Assembly (NCBI GenBank): GCA_021397835.1
Contig: JAJFZO010000731.1
Coordinates: 434,001-498,000, forward strand
Length of the DNA stretch: 64,000 nucleotides
Direction: 5' to 3'
Origin: Moringa oleifera
Lineage: Eukaryota > Streptophyta > Magnoliopsida > Brassicales > Moringaceae
Part shown: positions 24,368 through 36,140 of the stretch, in pieces
Layout: the number at the start of each line of letters is the position of its first letter
Numbering within the stretch: position 1 is the stretch's first letter
Notes under the pieces: generated by a model
Seen by the model: the letters and a program-made list of their open reading frames with translations, nothing else
What the model was told of the DNA's origin: nothing
Database searches by the model: none
Program-made: the position numbers and the translations under genes

Positions 24368-25144
24368 CAGTAATTTGGGAGAGAGGAATACCCACCCCAA
24401 ATGCAACTTGGGCAGTAGAATGGTTTACATTAACAATCCACTATGTAGTTAAGAGCTTCACCTGTATGCAATAGTTGCTGATATTCATTAACATTAAACA
24501 TCTCAATAAGGTAACCGACAGGCTATCTCAAATATAAAACGACTTGTGCCAAAATCACAATGAAACGAGGTCAAAACATATCAACCTGATTGTCCGTATC
24601 CTAAGTTAGATATAACATCTACAAAGATATCAACATGAATAAAAATACACACAAATAAAAATTATGAAGTATACTTGAGGGAACAGCCATAAAAGTATAC
24701 TTGCAATCTAGGATTGGGTACTAGAAAATAGTATTTATCGGTGTCCGTGTTGTCAAGATACTCAAAAGTTACTGCTCTAAAATAATTAACCATTTAGCGA
24801 ACCTTCTAGTTGCTTGTTGAAGTTTCTTGGTACTTTTCAGAGGAGCGAGTGTAATTTGACCCTCCTTAATAATCTATACCATACACATTAAAAATGTAAG
24901 GATCTCACAAAAACATTCTCCAAAAGGATAAATACCATTTTTCACCTCTTATGGTTGAAGGGTAGGATATAACTTGAATTCAATAAAAGGAAATAGCAAA
25001 ATAAGAAAAACATTATACATAATAACCAATTCTAAATTCAGTGTCAACATAAAGAATCAACTTTCTGGTACCTCCTCTCGATATTGCAATCCCTGCAATG
25101 AAAAGCTGCAACATTTTCATAATGATCATAAAGTAGTTGAACCT
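24368..25144 (-). pseudogene. ACC1: Acetyl-CoA carboxylase fragment, array copy A (exons 1-3)
   Basis: This matches the biotin carboxylase domain of plant homomeric (cytosolic) acetyl-CoA carboxylase, which makes malonyl-CoA. Exon 1 (25144-25062) reads EVQLLYDHYENVAAFHCRD then RRYQK. Exon 2 (24873-24701) reads EGQITLAPLKSTKKLQQATR, then after a frameshift YYFLVPNPRLQ. Exon 3 (24461-24368) is the counterpart of VEHPVTEW, here heavily changed, and ends at a GTACGA donor. Exons 4 and 5 are missing because the array ends at 24261. This is the most decayed copy. Confidence 0.85.
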
Positions 25145-25189
25145 CTAAATTTTAACTCGAGTTAGAAAATACGATACAGATCTAAACTT

Positions 25190-25870
25190 CTACACCATTA
25201 AAACTTCTACTACTAGCGCTACTCTAACCAAACTTCTACTACTATACTGCTGCACTGCGACTATCGCTTTATCCAGATTGCCAGTACTATATGCTAATGC
25301 TGCTCCACTAAACTGTTGCTACTAGTGCCATTCCGTTTAAGCTACTACCACTATACTACAACTACTTCTCAATCTGAACTGCTACTATTAGACTACTACA
25401 CCTACCCGTTTAAACTCTTACTACTACTCATCAAAACTACTACTGCTTGTGCTTTTTTTTTATCAAAACTGGAATTACTACTCATAAAAACTGCTATTGC
25501 TACTGCTACTCATCACAATTGCGATTAACACTGCTAATGAAGCTAAACTACCACTGCTAATCCATCTTAGCTGCTACTCTCTCCAAACTGTTACTGTTAT
25601 ACTCCTGTTACTTTTCTTTTAAACTGCTTGTGTCATAACTACTCCACTTAAACTGCTACACCTATACGAGAACTGCTACTAAATTCAAACTCTTATTACT
25701 CTACTGCAACAACTACTCGATTTAAACTGCTAGTCTTACTGCCACTCACCAAAAAAGCTACTCCCACTATTAATCCATCTAAATTGCTACTGCTATACTG
25801 CTATTGCTGCTTTCTTTGAACGACTATTACATTGCAACTACTACAATGCTATACAACTATTGGCGTTGTT
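25190..25870. repeat. Degenerate CTA/CTG trinucleotide-rich spacer 1
   Basis: Dense degenerate CTACTA, CTGCTA and AACTGCTACT motifs make up most of this stretch, and it is Leu/Thr/Tyr-rich in any forward frame. It lies beyond exon 5 of each ACC unit and is the same kind of sequence as the three other spacers and the small 57.05-kb patch. Confidence 0.85.
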
Positions 25871-25979
25871 ATAATGCTACTTCTATTATTATCATGCTCA
25901 CTATTCCTTTTAATTAAACAGTACATTATTACCTAAAAATTATTAACATACTCAAATGAGATTAGTAGCTTCTACTTAC

Positions 25980-27244
25980 CAAATTGAGAATCTCAAAATT
26001 CATGATTGCTTTCATTCGACTACAAGTAAGAAATTCAATCATTTGGATATAAAATGAACCATGCTATCAAACACATAGTTTTGAAAAAAGGAAAAAAAAA
26101 CAAAATAACTTATCTTTACACAAAGTAAGGCCATATAGTTGGTTCAGATCTTTTGAAAGTCATAGAATTATGCAGCTAAACTCTAATTCATAAAAATGTG
26201 CAATAAAATGTTTCAACCATGATTACTCAAGAAACCTGACAATTTGCTTGTCGTTTCCCACCAGCAGGTTTCAAATCGTCATCCGGGTCTTCTTCTATCT
26301 AGTGAACAGCTAGAGAATAACCTTTCACGCTCGTAGTCTCTGCTTTTTCAAAATTAAAAGGGGTTTGCAATAGTTGAGGATTTTCATGCCAAAAAATATA
26401 TGCATAGATGATGAGATGCTGCATTAAATAACTATAGAAAACAATTTAACGAACAATACCATTGTAGCAGTAATTTGTGAGAGAGAAACACCGGCGTAAA
26501 ATGCAACTTGTGCAGCAGAACATTTTACATCAACAATCCACTCCGTAATTGGGTGCTCCACCTGTATGCAATACTTGCTGACATTCATTAACAATAAACA
26601 TCTTTATAAGGTAACTGGTAAGCCATTTTAAATAAAAAAGGACTTTTGCCAAAACCACAACAAAACAAGCTCAAACATATCAACGTGATTGTCTGCGTCC
26701 TAAGTTAGAAATATCATTTACAAATATATCAACATGAATGAATACACGCAAAACAAAAAAAAAATTATGAAGTATACTTGAGGGAACAACAAGCAAAGTA
26801 TACCTATGATCCAGGATTGGGTTCTAGAAAATAGTATTTGTCGGTGTCCATGCTGTCAAGACACTCAACAGTTACTGCACCAAAATAATTAACCATTTAG
26901 CGAACCTTCTAGTTGCTTGCTGAAGTTCCTTGATAGTTTTCAAGGCAGCCAATGTAATTTGACCATCCTTAATAATCTGTACCATACATATTAAAAAGTA
27001 AGAATCTCATAAAAACATTCTCCAAAGGATAAATGCTATTCCTCCCTTCTCATGGTTGAGAAGGTAGGATATAACTCGATTTTAATAAAAAAACTATAAG
27101 ATAAGAAAAACATTATACATAATAACCAAATCTAAATTCAGTGACAATAAAAAGAATGAACCGCCTGGTGCCTCATCTGGTTGTTACAATCCCTACAATG
27201 AAAAGCTGCAACATTTTCATAATGATCACAAAGTAGCTGAACTA
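25980..27244 (-). pseudogene. ACC1: Acetyl-CoA carboxylase fragment, array copy B (exons 1-5)
   Basis: Exon 1 is 27244-27162, exon 2 26976-26804 and exon 3 26561-26468 (VEHPITEWIVDVKC, QVAFYAGVSLSQI). Exon 4, about 26355-26247, reads SVKGYSLAVH, a stop, then EEDPDDDLKPAGGK, the counterpart of the PKGHCVAVRVTSEDPDDG region. Exon 5 is 26019-25980 with a GTAAG donor. Exon 5 carries TGA in place of the serine codon after the IHEF motif, as in all other copies. Frame breaks occur in exon 2. Catalytic parts of the domain outside these exons are absent. Confidence 0.87.
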
Positions 27245-27284
27245 CTAAATTTCAACTCTAGCTAGAAAATACGATACAAATCTA

Positions 27285-27970
27285 AACTTCTACTCCATCA
27301 AAACTTCTACTCGTTAGTGCTACTTCTTCTACCTTATACTACTGTATTGCTACTGCTACTCTATCTAGACTACCACTGTTATATGCCAATGCTACTCTTC
27401 CAATTCGCTGCTGCTGGTGCCACTCTGTTTAAGCTACTATAGCTATAATGCAACTACCTCTTAATTCGAACTGCTATTGTTATACTGCTACAGCTACCCG
27501 TTTATACTCTTACTACTACTCATCAAAACTGCTACTGCTTGTGCTTTTTTATCAAAACTGGAATTGCTACTCATGAAAACTGCTACTGCTACTCATCAAA
27601 ATTTCTATTACCACTGTTGATCAAGCTAAACTGCCACAGACTCTCTCTAAACTGCTACTGCTATACTCGTGTTGCATTTCTTTTAAACTACTTGTGTTAC
27701 AACTACTCCACTTAAGCTGCTACACTAATATGGGAACTGCTACTCAATTCGAACTCCTACTGCTCTACTACAACAACTACTCGATTTAAACTGCCACTCT
27801 TAGTGCTACTCATCAAAACTGTTACTCCCACTACTAATCCATCAAAACTACTACTTCTATACTGCTACTGCTGCTCTCTCTGAACTGCTATTACAGTGCA
27901 TTTCCTACAATGCTATACTGTTATTGGTGTTGATATAATGCTACTTCTATTATTATCATGCTTACTATTC
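27285..27970. repeat. Degenerate CTA/CTG trinucleotide-rich spacer 2
   Basis: Same type and relative position as spacer 1, with the same landmarks (for example CTCTATCTAGACTACCACTG and GTGCTTTTTTATCAAAACTGG). Small indels distinguish the copies. Confidence 0.85.
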
Positions 27971-28053
27971 CTCATTATTCCTTTTAATTAAACAATATAT
28001 TATTACTTAAAAAATATTAACGTACTCAAATGAGATTAGTAGCTTCTACTTAC

Positions 28054-29334
28054 CAAATTGAGAATATCAGAATTCATGATTGCCTCCCCTGGACTGTGCA
28101 AGTAAGAAATTCAATCATTTAGTTAGAAATTGAACCATGCTATCAAACTCGTAGTTTTGAAAAAAGGGAAAAAAATAAAATAACTTATCTTTACACAGAA
28201 GTAAGGCCATATATTTGGTTCAGATCTCTTGAAAGTCATAAAATTATGCAGCTCAACTCCAGTTCATAAAAATGTGCAATAAAATGCGTCAACCATGATT
28301 GCTCAAGAAACTTGACAATTTGCTTGTCGTTTCCTACCAGTGGGTTTCAAACCATCATCTGGGCTTTCTCCTATCTAGTGAAGAACTAGAGAATAACCTT
28401 TCTGGCTCGTACTTTCTGCATTTTCAAAATTAAAAGAGTTTGCCGTAGTTGAGAATTTTCATGCCAGAAAATAGCCTTATTTCTGATTAAATATAGGCAG
28501 AGATTATGAGATGCTGCATTAAATAACTATAGAGAAAAATTTAACGGACTATACCATCGTACCAGTAATTTTCGAGAGAGGAACATCAGCCCAAAATGCA
28601 ACTTGTGCAGTAAAATGTTTTACATCAACAATCCACTCCGTAATTGGGTGCTCCACCTGCATGCAATACTTGTTGACGTTCATTAACACTAAGCATCTTC
28701 ATAAGGTAGCTGGCAGGCCATTTTAAATACAAAAGGACTTATGCCAAAACCACAACAAAACGAGCTCAAAACATATCAACCTGATTGAATGTATCCCAAG
28801 TTAGAAATATCATTTACAAAGATATCGACATGAATGAATACATGCAAATAAAAATTATGAATTATACCTAAAGGAATGGTAAGCAAAGTATACCTACGAT
28901 CCAGGATTGGGTACTAAAAAATAGTATTTATCGGTGTCCATGCTGTCAAGACACTCAATAATTGCTGCACCAAAATAATTAGCCATTTAACGAACCTTCT
29001 AATTGCTTGCTAAAGTTCCTTGATAGTTTTCAAAGGAGCCAATGTAATTTGACCCTCCTTAATAATTAGCACCATACACATTAAAAAGTAAGGATCTCAT
29101 AAAAACATTCTCCAAAGGATAAATACTATTCTTCCGCTCTCATGGTTGGGAAGGTAGGATATAACTTGAATTCAATAAAAAAATAGAAAAATAAGAAAAT
29201 CATTATACATAATAACCAAATCTAAATTTAGTGACAAAAAAAAGAATGAACCTTATGGTGCCTCATTTGGATATTACAATCCCTGCGATGAAAAGCTGCA
29301 ACATTTTCATAATGATCACAAAGTAGCTGAACCA
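28054..29334 (-). pseudogene. ACC1: Acetyl-CoA carboxylase fragment, array copy C (exons 1-5)
   Basis: Exon 1 is 29334-29252, exon 2 29066-28894, exon 3 28656-28563 (VEHPITEWIVDVKHF, QVAFWADVPLSKITG), exon 4 about 28430-28323 and exon 5 starts near 28095 and ends at 28054. Exon lengths match copies B and D. Exon 5 again shows TGA after the GAATTC of the IHEF motif. The exon 1 donor (GTTCATT) and exon 2 donor (GTATAC) are kept. It is dead by stops and frameshifts. Confidence 0.86.
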
Positions 29335-29379
29335 CGAAATTTCAACTCCAGTTAGAAAATACGATACAAATCTAAACTT

Positions 29380-30075
29380 CTACTCCATCGAAACTTCTAC
29401 TCGCTAGTGCTACTTCAACCAAACTTCTACTCTATACTACTGTACTACTACTGCTACATTATCTAGACTACCACTACTATATACCAGTGCTACTCTTCCA
29501 AATCGCTGCTGTTAGTGCCACTACATTTAAGTTACTACGGCTATAATGCAACTACCTTTCAATCCGAACTGCTACTGTTTTACTCCTACAGCTACCCATT
29601 TAAACTCTTACCATTACTCATCAAAACTGCTACTGCTTGCGCTTTTTTATCAAAATTGGAATTGATACTCATGAAAATTGCTACTGCTACTGCTATTCAT
29701 CAAAATTGCTATTACCACTACTAATCAAGCTAAACTATCACTACTAATCCATCTTCACTGCTACTCTTTCTAAACTGCTACTGCTATATTACTGTTGCTT
29801 TACTTTTAAACTGCTTGCTTTACAATTACTTCACTTTGTTACACCTATATGGGAACTGCTACTCAATTTGAACTCCTATTGCTCTACTGCAACAGCTACT
29901 TGGTTTAAACTGCCAGTCTTACAGCTACTCATCAAAACTGTTACTCTCACTACTAATCCATCAAAACTGCTATTGCTATACTACTACTGCTTTCTCTAAA
30001 CTGCTATTACACTGCAACTACTACAATACTATTCTGCTATTGGTATTTTTATCGTGTTACTTCTATTATTATCGT
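29380..30075. repeat. Degenerate CTA/CTG trinucleotide-rich spacer 3
   Basis: Third copy of the triplet-rich spacer, collinear with spacers 1 and 2. An apparent forward ORF here is only a product of the triplet composition. Confidence 0.85.
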
Positions 30076-30159
30076 TCTCACTATTCTTTTTAATTAAATA
30101 GTATATTATTACCTAAAAAATATTAACATACTCAAATGAGATCAGTAGCTTCTGCTTAC

Positions 30160-31437
30160 CAAATTGAGAATCTCAAAATTCATGAATGCCTCCCCCAGAC
30201 TGCAAGTAAGAAATTCAATCATTTAGTTAGAAAATGAATCATACTATCAAACACATTGTTTTGAAAAAAAAAAACAAAACAAAATAACTTATCTTTACAT
30301 AGAAGTAAGCCCACATATTTAGTTCAGCTCTGTTAAAAGTCATAAAATTATGCCGCTCAACTCTAGTTCGTAAAAATGTGCAATAAAATGCGTCAACGAA
30401 GATTGCTCAAGAAACCTGACAATTTACTTGTAGTTTCCCACCACTGGGTTTCAAACCATCATCCGGGTCTTCTCCTGTCTAGTGAACAGCTAGAGAATAA
30501 CCTTTTGGCCTCGTATTCTCTCTTTTTTCAAAATTAAAAGGGGTTAGCAGCAGCTGAGGATTTTCATGCCAAAAAATAGCCTTATTTTTTTATTAAATAT
30601 AGGTGTAGATTATGAGATACTAAATTAAATAATTGCGAAGAACAATTTAACGAACTATACCATCGTATCAGTAATTTGCGAGAGACGAACACCGACCCCA
30701 TATGCAACTTGCGAAGCAAAAAATTTTACATCAATGATCCACTCCGTAATTGGGTGCTTCACCTGCATGCAATACTTGCTGACGTTCATTAACACTAAAC
30801 ATGTTTATAAGGTAGCTGGCAAGCCATTTCAAATACAGGACTTGTGTTAAAATCACAACAAAACGAGCTCAAAACATATCAACCTGATTGTATGTATCCC
30901 AAGTTAAAAATATCATCTAAAAAGATATCGACATGGATGAATATACGCAAATAAATATTATGAAGTATACCTGAGGGAACAACAGCAAAGTATACCTACG
31001 ATCTAGGATTGGGTACTAGAAAATAGTATTTGTCAGTGTCCATGCTATCAAGACACTCAACAGTTGCTGCACCAAAATAATTAACCATTTAGCGAACCTT
31101 TTAGTTGCTTGCTGAAGTTCCTTGATAATTTTCAAAGGAGCCAATGTAATTTGACCCTCCTTAATAATCTATACCATACACATTAAAAAGTAAGAATTTC
31201 ATAAAAATATTTTCCAAAAGGATGAATGCTATTCTTCCCTTTTTATGGTTAGGAAGGTAGGATATAACTTGAATTCAATAAAAAAAATAGTAAAATAAGA
31301 AAAACATTATACATAATAACCATATCTAAATTCAGTAACAACAAAAAGAATAAACCTTCTGGTGCCTTCTTTAGTTATTACACTCCTACAATGAAAAGCT
31401 GCAACATTTTCATAATGATCACAAAGTAGCTAAACCA
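30160..31437 (-). pseudogene. ACC1: Acetyl-CoA carboxylase fragment, array copy D (exons 1-5)
   Basis: Exon 1 is 31437-31355, exon 2 31168-30996, exon 3 30762-30669, exon 4 about 30535-30427 and exon 5 30199-30160. Exon 5 reads GGGIHEF, a stop, then DSQFG, and is flanked by a good TTGCAG acceptor and GTAAG donor. The conserved carboxylase motif has a serine at the stop position. Other frame breaks resemble those of copy C. Confidence 0.87.
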
Positions 31438-31479
31438 CTAAATTTCAACTCTAGTTAGAAAATACGATATAGATCTAAA

Positions 31480-32150
31480 CTTATACTCCATCAAAACTTT
31501 TACCCTATACTACTGTACTGCTACTGCTACTCTATCTAGACTACCACTGCTATATGCCAGTGCTACTCTTCCAAATCACTGCTGCTAGTGCCACTCCATT
31601 TAAGCTATTACGGCTATAATGCAACTACCTCTTAATCCGAACAGCTACTGTTATACTCCTACAGCTACCCGTTTAAACTCCTACTACCACTTATCAAAAT
31701 TTCTACTACTTGTGCTGTTCTTTCTAAACCAAACTTGTTACTCATGAAAATTGCTACTGCTACTCAATAAAACTACTACTATCATTGCTAATCAAGCTAA
31801 ACTACTACTGCTAATCCATCTCAACTACTACTCTCTCCAAACTGCTACTGCTACACTCATATTACTTTTCTTTTAAATTGATGGTGTTACAACTACTCCA
31901 TTTAAGCTACTACACCTATACTGAAACTACTACTCAATTCGAACTGCTATTGTTCTACTGTAACAGCTACTCGATTCAAACTACTACTGCTTCTCATCAA
32001 AACTGCTACTCCCACTACTGATCCATCTAAATTGCTACTGCTATACTACAACTGCTACTCTCTCTAAACTGCTATTTCACTGCAACTGCTACAATGCTAT
32101 ACTACTATTGGTATTGTTATAGTGCCACTTCCATTATTATCGTGCTCACT
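31480..32150. repeat. Degenerate CTA/CTG trinucleotide-rich spacer 4
   Basis: Fourth copy of the triplet-rich spacer, located beyond exon 5 of the partial copy E on the minus strand. Confidence 0.85.
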
Positions 32151-32227
32151 ATTCCTTTTAATTAAACAATATATTAATATCTAAAAAATATTCACGTACT
32201 CAAATGAGATCAGTAGCTTCTACTTAC

Positions 32228-32806
32228 CAAATGGAGAATCTCAGAATTCATGAATGCCTCCCCCGAACTGCAAGTAAGAAATTCAATCATTTAGTTAGAA
32301 AATAAATCATGCTATCAAACACATTGTTTTGAAAAAAAAAAACAAAATAACTTATCTTTATAGAAAGGCAAGCCCACACATTTGGTTTGCTTTTAAAATT
32401 CAACTCTCTTAAAAGTCATAAAATTATGCAGCTCAACTTTAGTTCATAAAAATGAGGAATAAAATTCGTCAACTGTGACTGCTCAAGAAACCTAATAATG
32501 TACCTGTACTTTTCCACTGGTAGGTTTAAAACCATCATATGGATCTTCACTTGTCACACGAACAACTACATAATGACCTTTCAACCTAGAGCTATTTCTT
32601 TTTGTCAAAATCAAAAGGGGTTAGTAGCAGTTAATGTTATTTCTGATTAAATATAAGCATATACTACATTAAATGACCAAGGAAAAAATTTTAACTAACT
32701 TCACTATCGAACCAAAAATTTACCAAAGAGGAACACCCATCCCGACTGGAACTTGAGCAGTTGGAAAGTTTACTTTGGCAATCCACTCTACAACTTGATG
32801 CTCCAT
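32228..32806 (-). pseudogene. ACC1: Acetyl-CoA carboxylase fragment, edge copy E (exons 3-5)
   Basis: This is the 5'-most copy in the minus-strand direction and clearly the closest to a real carboxylase. Exon 3 (32806-32713) reads VEWIAKVNFPTAQV then GMGVPLW before a stop. Exon 4 (about 32605-32504) reads KGHYVVVRVTSEDP, then DGFKPTSGKVQ at a GTACAT donor. Exon 5 (32267-32228) reads GGGIHEF, a stop, then DSPFG. Homology to the array unit ends near 32880, so exons 1 and 2 are absent here. Even this copy has the exon 5 stop. Confidence 0.88.
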
Positions 32807-32880
32807 CTATATCTAGTACATATTGACATTCATTAACATTAAACGTCTCAATAAGGTAACAAGATTAAAGTACCTTATAT

Positions 32881-33950
32881 GGCTCATCTAGTTGGTCCTG
32901 CAGAAAGCATAGCACGTATACATCACACCAGACCTAGGTCATTGGATTACCATCAAAAACTGAAATGAAGTTCAGTATAGTCTTCTTTTATAAGTTCAGC
33001 TCTGTGTGTGTGAAAGAGAGTGAGAGTGAAAGAGACAGAGAGAAAAAGAGAGATTCTACACTTACTTATGCATCTGAAGTCCCGAAAGCGAGGTTATCCC
33101 TCAAGAGTTGCATGATAAGAGAGCTACCCTTTTTTATTCTTCTCCTAAAGCATTAAGCTCAGCAATGGCTTCGTCAAAATGCCTTAAATAAAAGTATAAT
33201 GAGGGCAATTTGGGCCATCTTTAATACTTAGCAAAGAAACAATCTTCTACTTTTGTTTTGACATCAGTAAGCAATAAGAGATTAGAAAACAAGATGATTT
33301 ACATGGCTGAATCAACATTGCAAAAAAAGGAACGACTACATTCAACATGACGTAGTTTCTACGGAGCATATGAACATCCTTGCAAGTAAACAAGCCTGAT
33401 AAGATTAGATAAGCACAAACCGTAGTGCTTGCAGTTCCACTACCTTGCTTGAAAGGCTTTGCTTTCTCAAAAGGCTATCTTTTAATATGCATTTAAATAT
33501 TACAAAGAATTCAACTAAAACACGTTGTAGATATGTTCCCTCACATGAGTATTCCTCAGTGCAAATTCTATTAATGAATCTAGATTCATGTTTCTCTAGT
33601 CTTCACTATTGGTCTGTGACTTAAGTACACGTGCATGCACATGGAGAACCAGCTAAATGGGCTACATGACATTTTGATAAAATCTTTGATTTTTATAACC
33701 TCCAAATAGATATGATATTCAGTACTAGCACTAACGCTGTAAAATCCATTATAATACTTAATCATAAAAAGCAAAAAGTAACAAGTAAAAAAGCATAAAA
33801 AGGTCACATGAAAACTAAATTGAATAGAACAAAAAAAATCCAATAAAATCAAGAAAACACATGGGAAAAAAAACAATAGGCAAGAAACTTAAAAGAAAAT
33901 CCAAGACAATCCTATCATCATACATATGCCTTCTTTCTCAAACCCTCCAA
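32881..33950. other. Stretch without a recognised gene
   Basis: A purine-rich GAGA tract lies at 33003-33054. The rest is non-repetitive DNA with no protein-like reading frame that I can support on either strand. Confidence 0.4.
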
Positions 33951-33959
33951 GTTTTCAAA

Positions 33960-34680
33960 TGATTTATCACCCGATGAAGATGTTATCTTTATTCTTGTAC
34001 AATCTCTTTCTCAACAAGGAACTTGGTGTAAGAGATATAATCTTTAATGGAATTATGCTTCATTATCCCTTTTACCCTGAATGCCTCCACCTCTAAAGAT
34101 GACAGAAGAATAGTCATAGTGGGCACTCTAATCTATTAATAAAAATTTGAAGCTAATTTGAGATATCTAAACTAGATGGTAACAGTATGAAGTTATAATA
34201 GCAACTGAAATAGAGAGACAACTAAAAATCACACAATAACTAGAGTTAAAGTAAGAACATAATGGAAAACATGCCTAACATCAGCATATGCAATAACACA
34301 ACCACAATAAGAAGGCTTTCCAATTCACTATGCCACCGCGTATCAAGTACTCCTTCATAAGCTCTGCGCCTATGAAGCAGTCTAGGTTTTCTATTCTCTT
34401 TTTGCTTTTTGGATGAGTAAACAACTTCGAGGAATCAAGAGTCCATCATAAGAAGTGATATCATGGTATTCACAAGGGTAAAACTCACATAGATCATTCC
34501 ACGGATTGTAATCTTCAGAGTTAATTTCATTACAAAAACTTAAACTTTTCGTGCTAAAGGAATTTGCAGCTATGCTAGCATTAGAGGTTGTTCCATATTT
34601 TGCTGATGAATAACATTCCACTTGTCATTTGATAATTCATAATCAACCATAGCATCAATCATTTGTAAAGAAATTGGAAG
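33960..34680 (-). pseudogene. Unrecognised plant gene fragments (possible exons)
   Basis: Several protein-like stretches lie on the minus strand: SLQMIDAMVDYELSNDKW (about 34670-34610), EINSEDYNPWNDLCEFYP (about 34530-34480), CFIGAELMKEYLIRGGIV (about 34380-34325) and SLEVEAFRVKGIMKHNSI with DYISYTKFLVEKEIVQ (about 34105-34005). They need frame changes to join, and intron-like AT-rich DNA separates the last from the others. They read like successive exons of one plant gene, but I do not recognise the family. Confidence 0.4.
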
Positions 34681-35059
34681 AACGGTGTAGATCATAGATG
34701 CATAAAACAGGTCACTGCCAAGTGTAGAACGATAAATATAAAATTCAAAGTCTGGCTAAATAATTGAAACCAATACCTCAAACTATGAATAATGTTCCTG
34801 TGATGCAAAGGTTAGTCGAACATCCACAAAATCAAAATAGTAAAGAGTCTTACAATAAAAAGCCCAGGAGTGTAACCCAAGTACTGGAAAGCAGCACCAC
34901 TAGTACCCTGCAAAATTGAACCTAGTGTTGGCAACATTTTAAATATGCCATGCAATTAACATAAAAAAACCCAAAATTTACCGCACATTGAGCCTTATGA
35001 AGCAGAAAAAAAAAAAAGAATTCTCACTTACTGCAGTGTGACAATGATATTGATTTTGT

Positions 35060-35515
35060 TTTCCCTCCAAGTCATTAAATTTTTTATGTTGGCTCTTTCA
35101 ATTTGAATGAAGATCTGATTAGAGAAAGTTTTAGTAGCTAAGAAACCCTCGTTTAGACTTGTTTGACACCAGGACTTAAGCTGCTGGACTCCATGGTTTG
35201 CTATGATGCCCACTCAGAGCAAAGGGAAAAAACGACAAGCTCCCATCATAGTTACTTATGGCAAATCATATCTTGTTCATCATCTCCCTTGTACATTTCC
35301 TATGACTCCCTCTAGCTAAACTGTTAAAATCTATTGACAATCAGCAAGAGTTGCTGGAACAGCACTACCACATAACAATGGTAGGCCAAAATATCATCAT
35401 CAACATAACTTGTTTGCAGAGCAACTAAGGAATCATACACAAGCAGCAACATATTATAAAAGGGTTTAACTAAAGTATTAAACACAAGATTTTAGAAGAA
35501 CTTAAACGAAAAGGC
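35060..35515. repeat. Left part of duplicated block (copy 1)
   Basis: This 0.45-kb flank matches 44820-45250 closely, for example around GAGAAAGTTTTAGTAG, CCATGGTT, CCTATGACTCC and GGAATCATAC. It leads into the zinc-finger pseudogene in both copies. I see no gene in it. Confidence 0.75.
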
Positions 35516-35519
35516 ATAC

Positions 35520-35955
35520 CATACTGAGGTTGATGTGGATCGCACATGTGGCATGGTGAAAAGCACTGCCCTTTGTTGTGCTGCTTCCAGTGGATCTGTT
35601 AATGCAGCAGATGTCATTAAACTGCTTTTATCAACGAGCACCGATCCAAACTGCATGGACGCCGATGGTTATCATCCTGTTGATGTTATCTTTGATCATC
35701 CAAAGCTCCAAAGCATGAGAATTTCTCTTGAAGTGCTTCTGCTTGCCCTATAAGTGGGAGGAAACTAAGGGTGTGCATTAATAGCTCAAATTCTGGCTCA
35801 CCTATTCTTTCTTCCACACCAGAGAATGGGCCCTCACATTCTCCTTTTGAATTGGTATCTTCTCCGGTAGTTTTAAAATCTCATGATGTTCCTGCTGGCA
35901 GTAGAGAAGAAAGAGTACCTAACAGATCCATCCCTACCTGGCATAAAGAATAGCA
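35520..35955 (+). pseudogene. CCCH zinc-finger/ankyrin protein pseudogene, copy 1
   Basis: This matches the ankyrin part of plant tandem CCCH zinc-finger regulators (the AtC3H/SZF group). An ankyrin repeat reads KSTALCCAASSGSVNAADV then IKLLLSTSTDPNCMDADGY and HPVDVIFDHPKL, followed by a stop. In another frame come the serine-rich linker (SGSPILSSTPENGPSHSP) and EERVPNRSIPTWHKE, where the family has a Pro-Asp-rich motif before its zinc fingers. The CCCH fingers themselves are absent: the sequence passes into a CT-rich promoter-like unit. At least two frameshifts. In the family the protein binds nucleic acid and acts in stress signalling; this copy cannot. Confidence 0.8.
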
Positions 35956-35984
35956 TTTATGCCAAAGCTTGAGATCTTCCCTTG

Positions 35985-36140
35985 TTTCCCTATTTCTTCT
36001 TGAAACATGAATGTTTTCTTTCGATCTGCTTTCTCAAGGAATAGGAGGGGATTTTGAGAGAGACAGAGGGGAGAGAGAGCAGCAGAGGAGGAAGAAGGTG
36101 CCAAAGGCCTGAGCATTTAAATAGCTGCCCAATGGTCTTA
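35985..36140 (-). promoter_or_regulatory. Single promoter-like unit (TATA-like box plus CT-rich leader)
   Basis: On the minus strand, GGGCAGCTATTTAAATG is followed about 25-30 nt later by a leader rich in CTTCTTCC and CTCTCTCTC. This is the same module that is repeated about 14 times at 45.6-47.8 kb. Spacing and composition look like a plant core promoter and 5' leader. Function is inferred only. Confidence 0.5.

Larger units (their letters stand above)
24261..32880. repeat. Tandem array of a 2.1-kb acetyl-CoA carboxylase segment
   Basis: A segment starting with a TTTCATGCCAAAAAATAGCC-like motif recurs at about 24261, 26381, 28456 and 30561, with a partial fifth copy from about 32630 to 32880. 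Each full unit, read on the minus strand, holds exons 1-3 of one ACC piece followed, across the unit border, by exons 4-5 and a CTA/CTG-rich spacer. Exon lengths are the same in every unit (83, 173, 94 and 40 nt for exons 1, 2, 3 and 5), so the array arose by duplication of one segment and not by separate captures. Confidence 0.92.

Noticed and set aside
25316..25528. Forward ORFs in the triplet spacers (also near 29515)
   Set aside because: They are Leu/Thr/Tyr runs caused by CTA/CTG triplets and are not kept open in the other copies.
24261..32880. CRISPR-like array
   Set aside because: The period is about 2.1 kb with exon content in a plant-type genome. No short direct repeats with unique spacers exist anywhere in the window.
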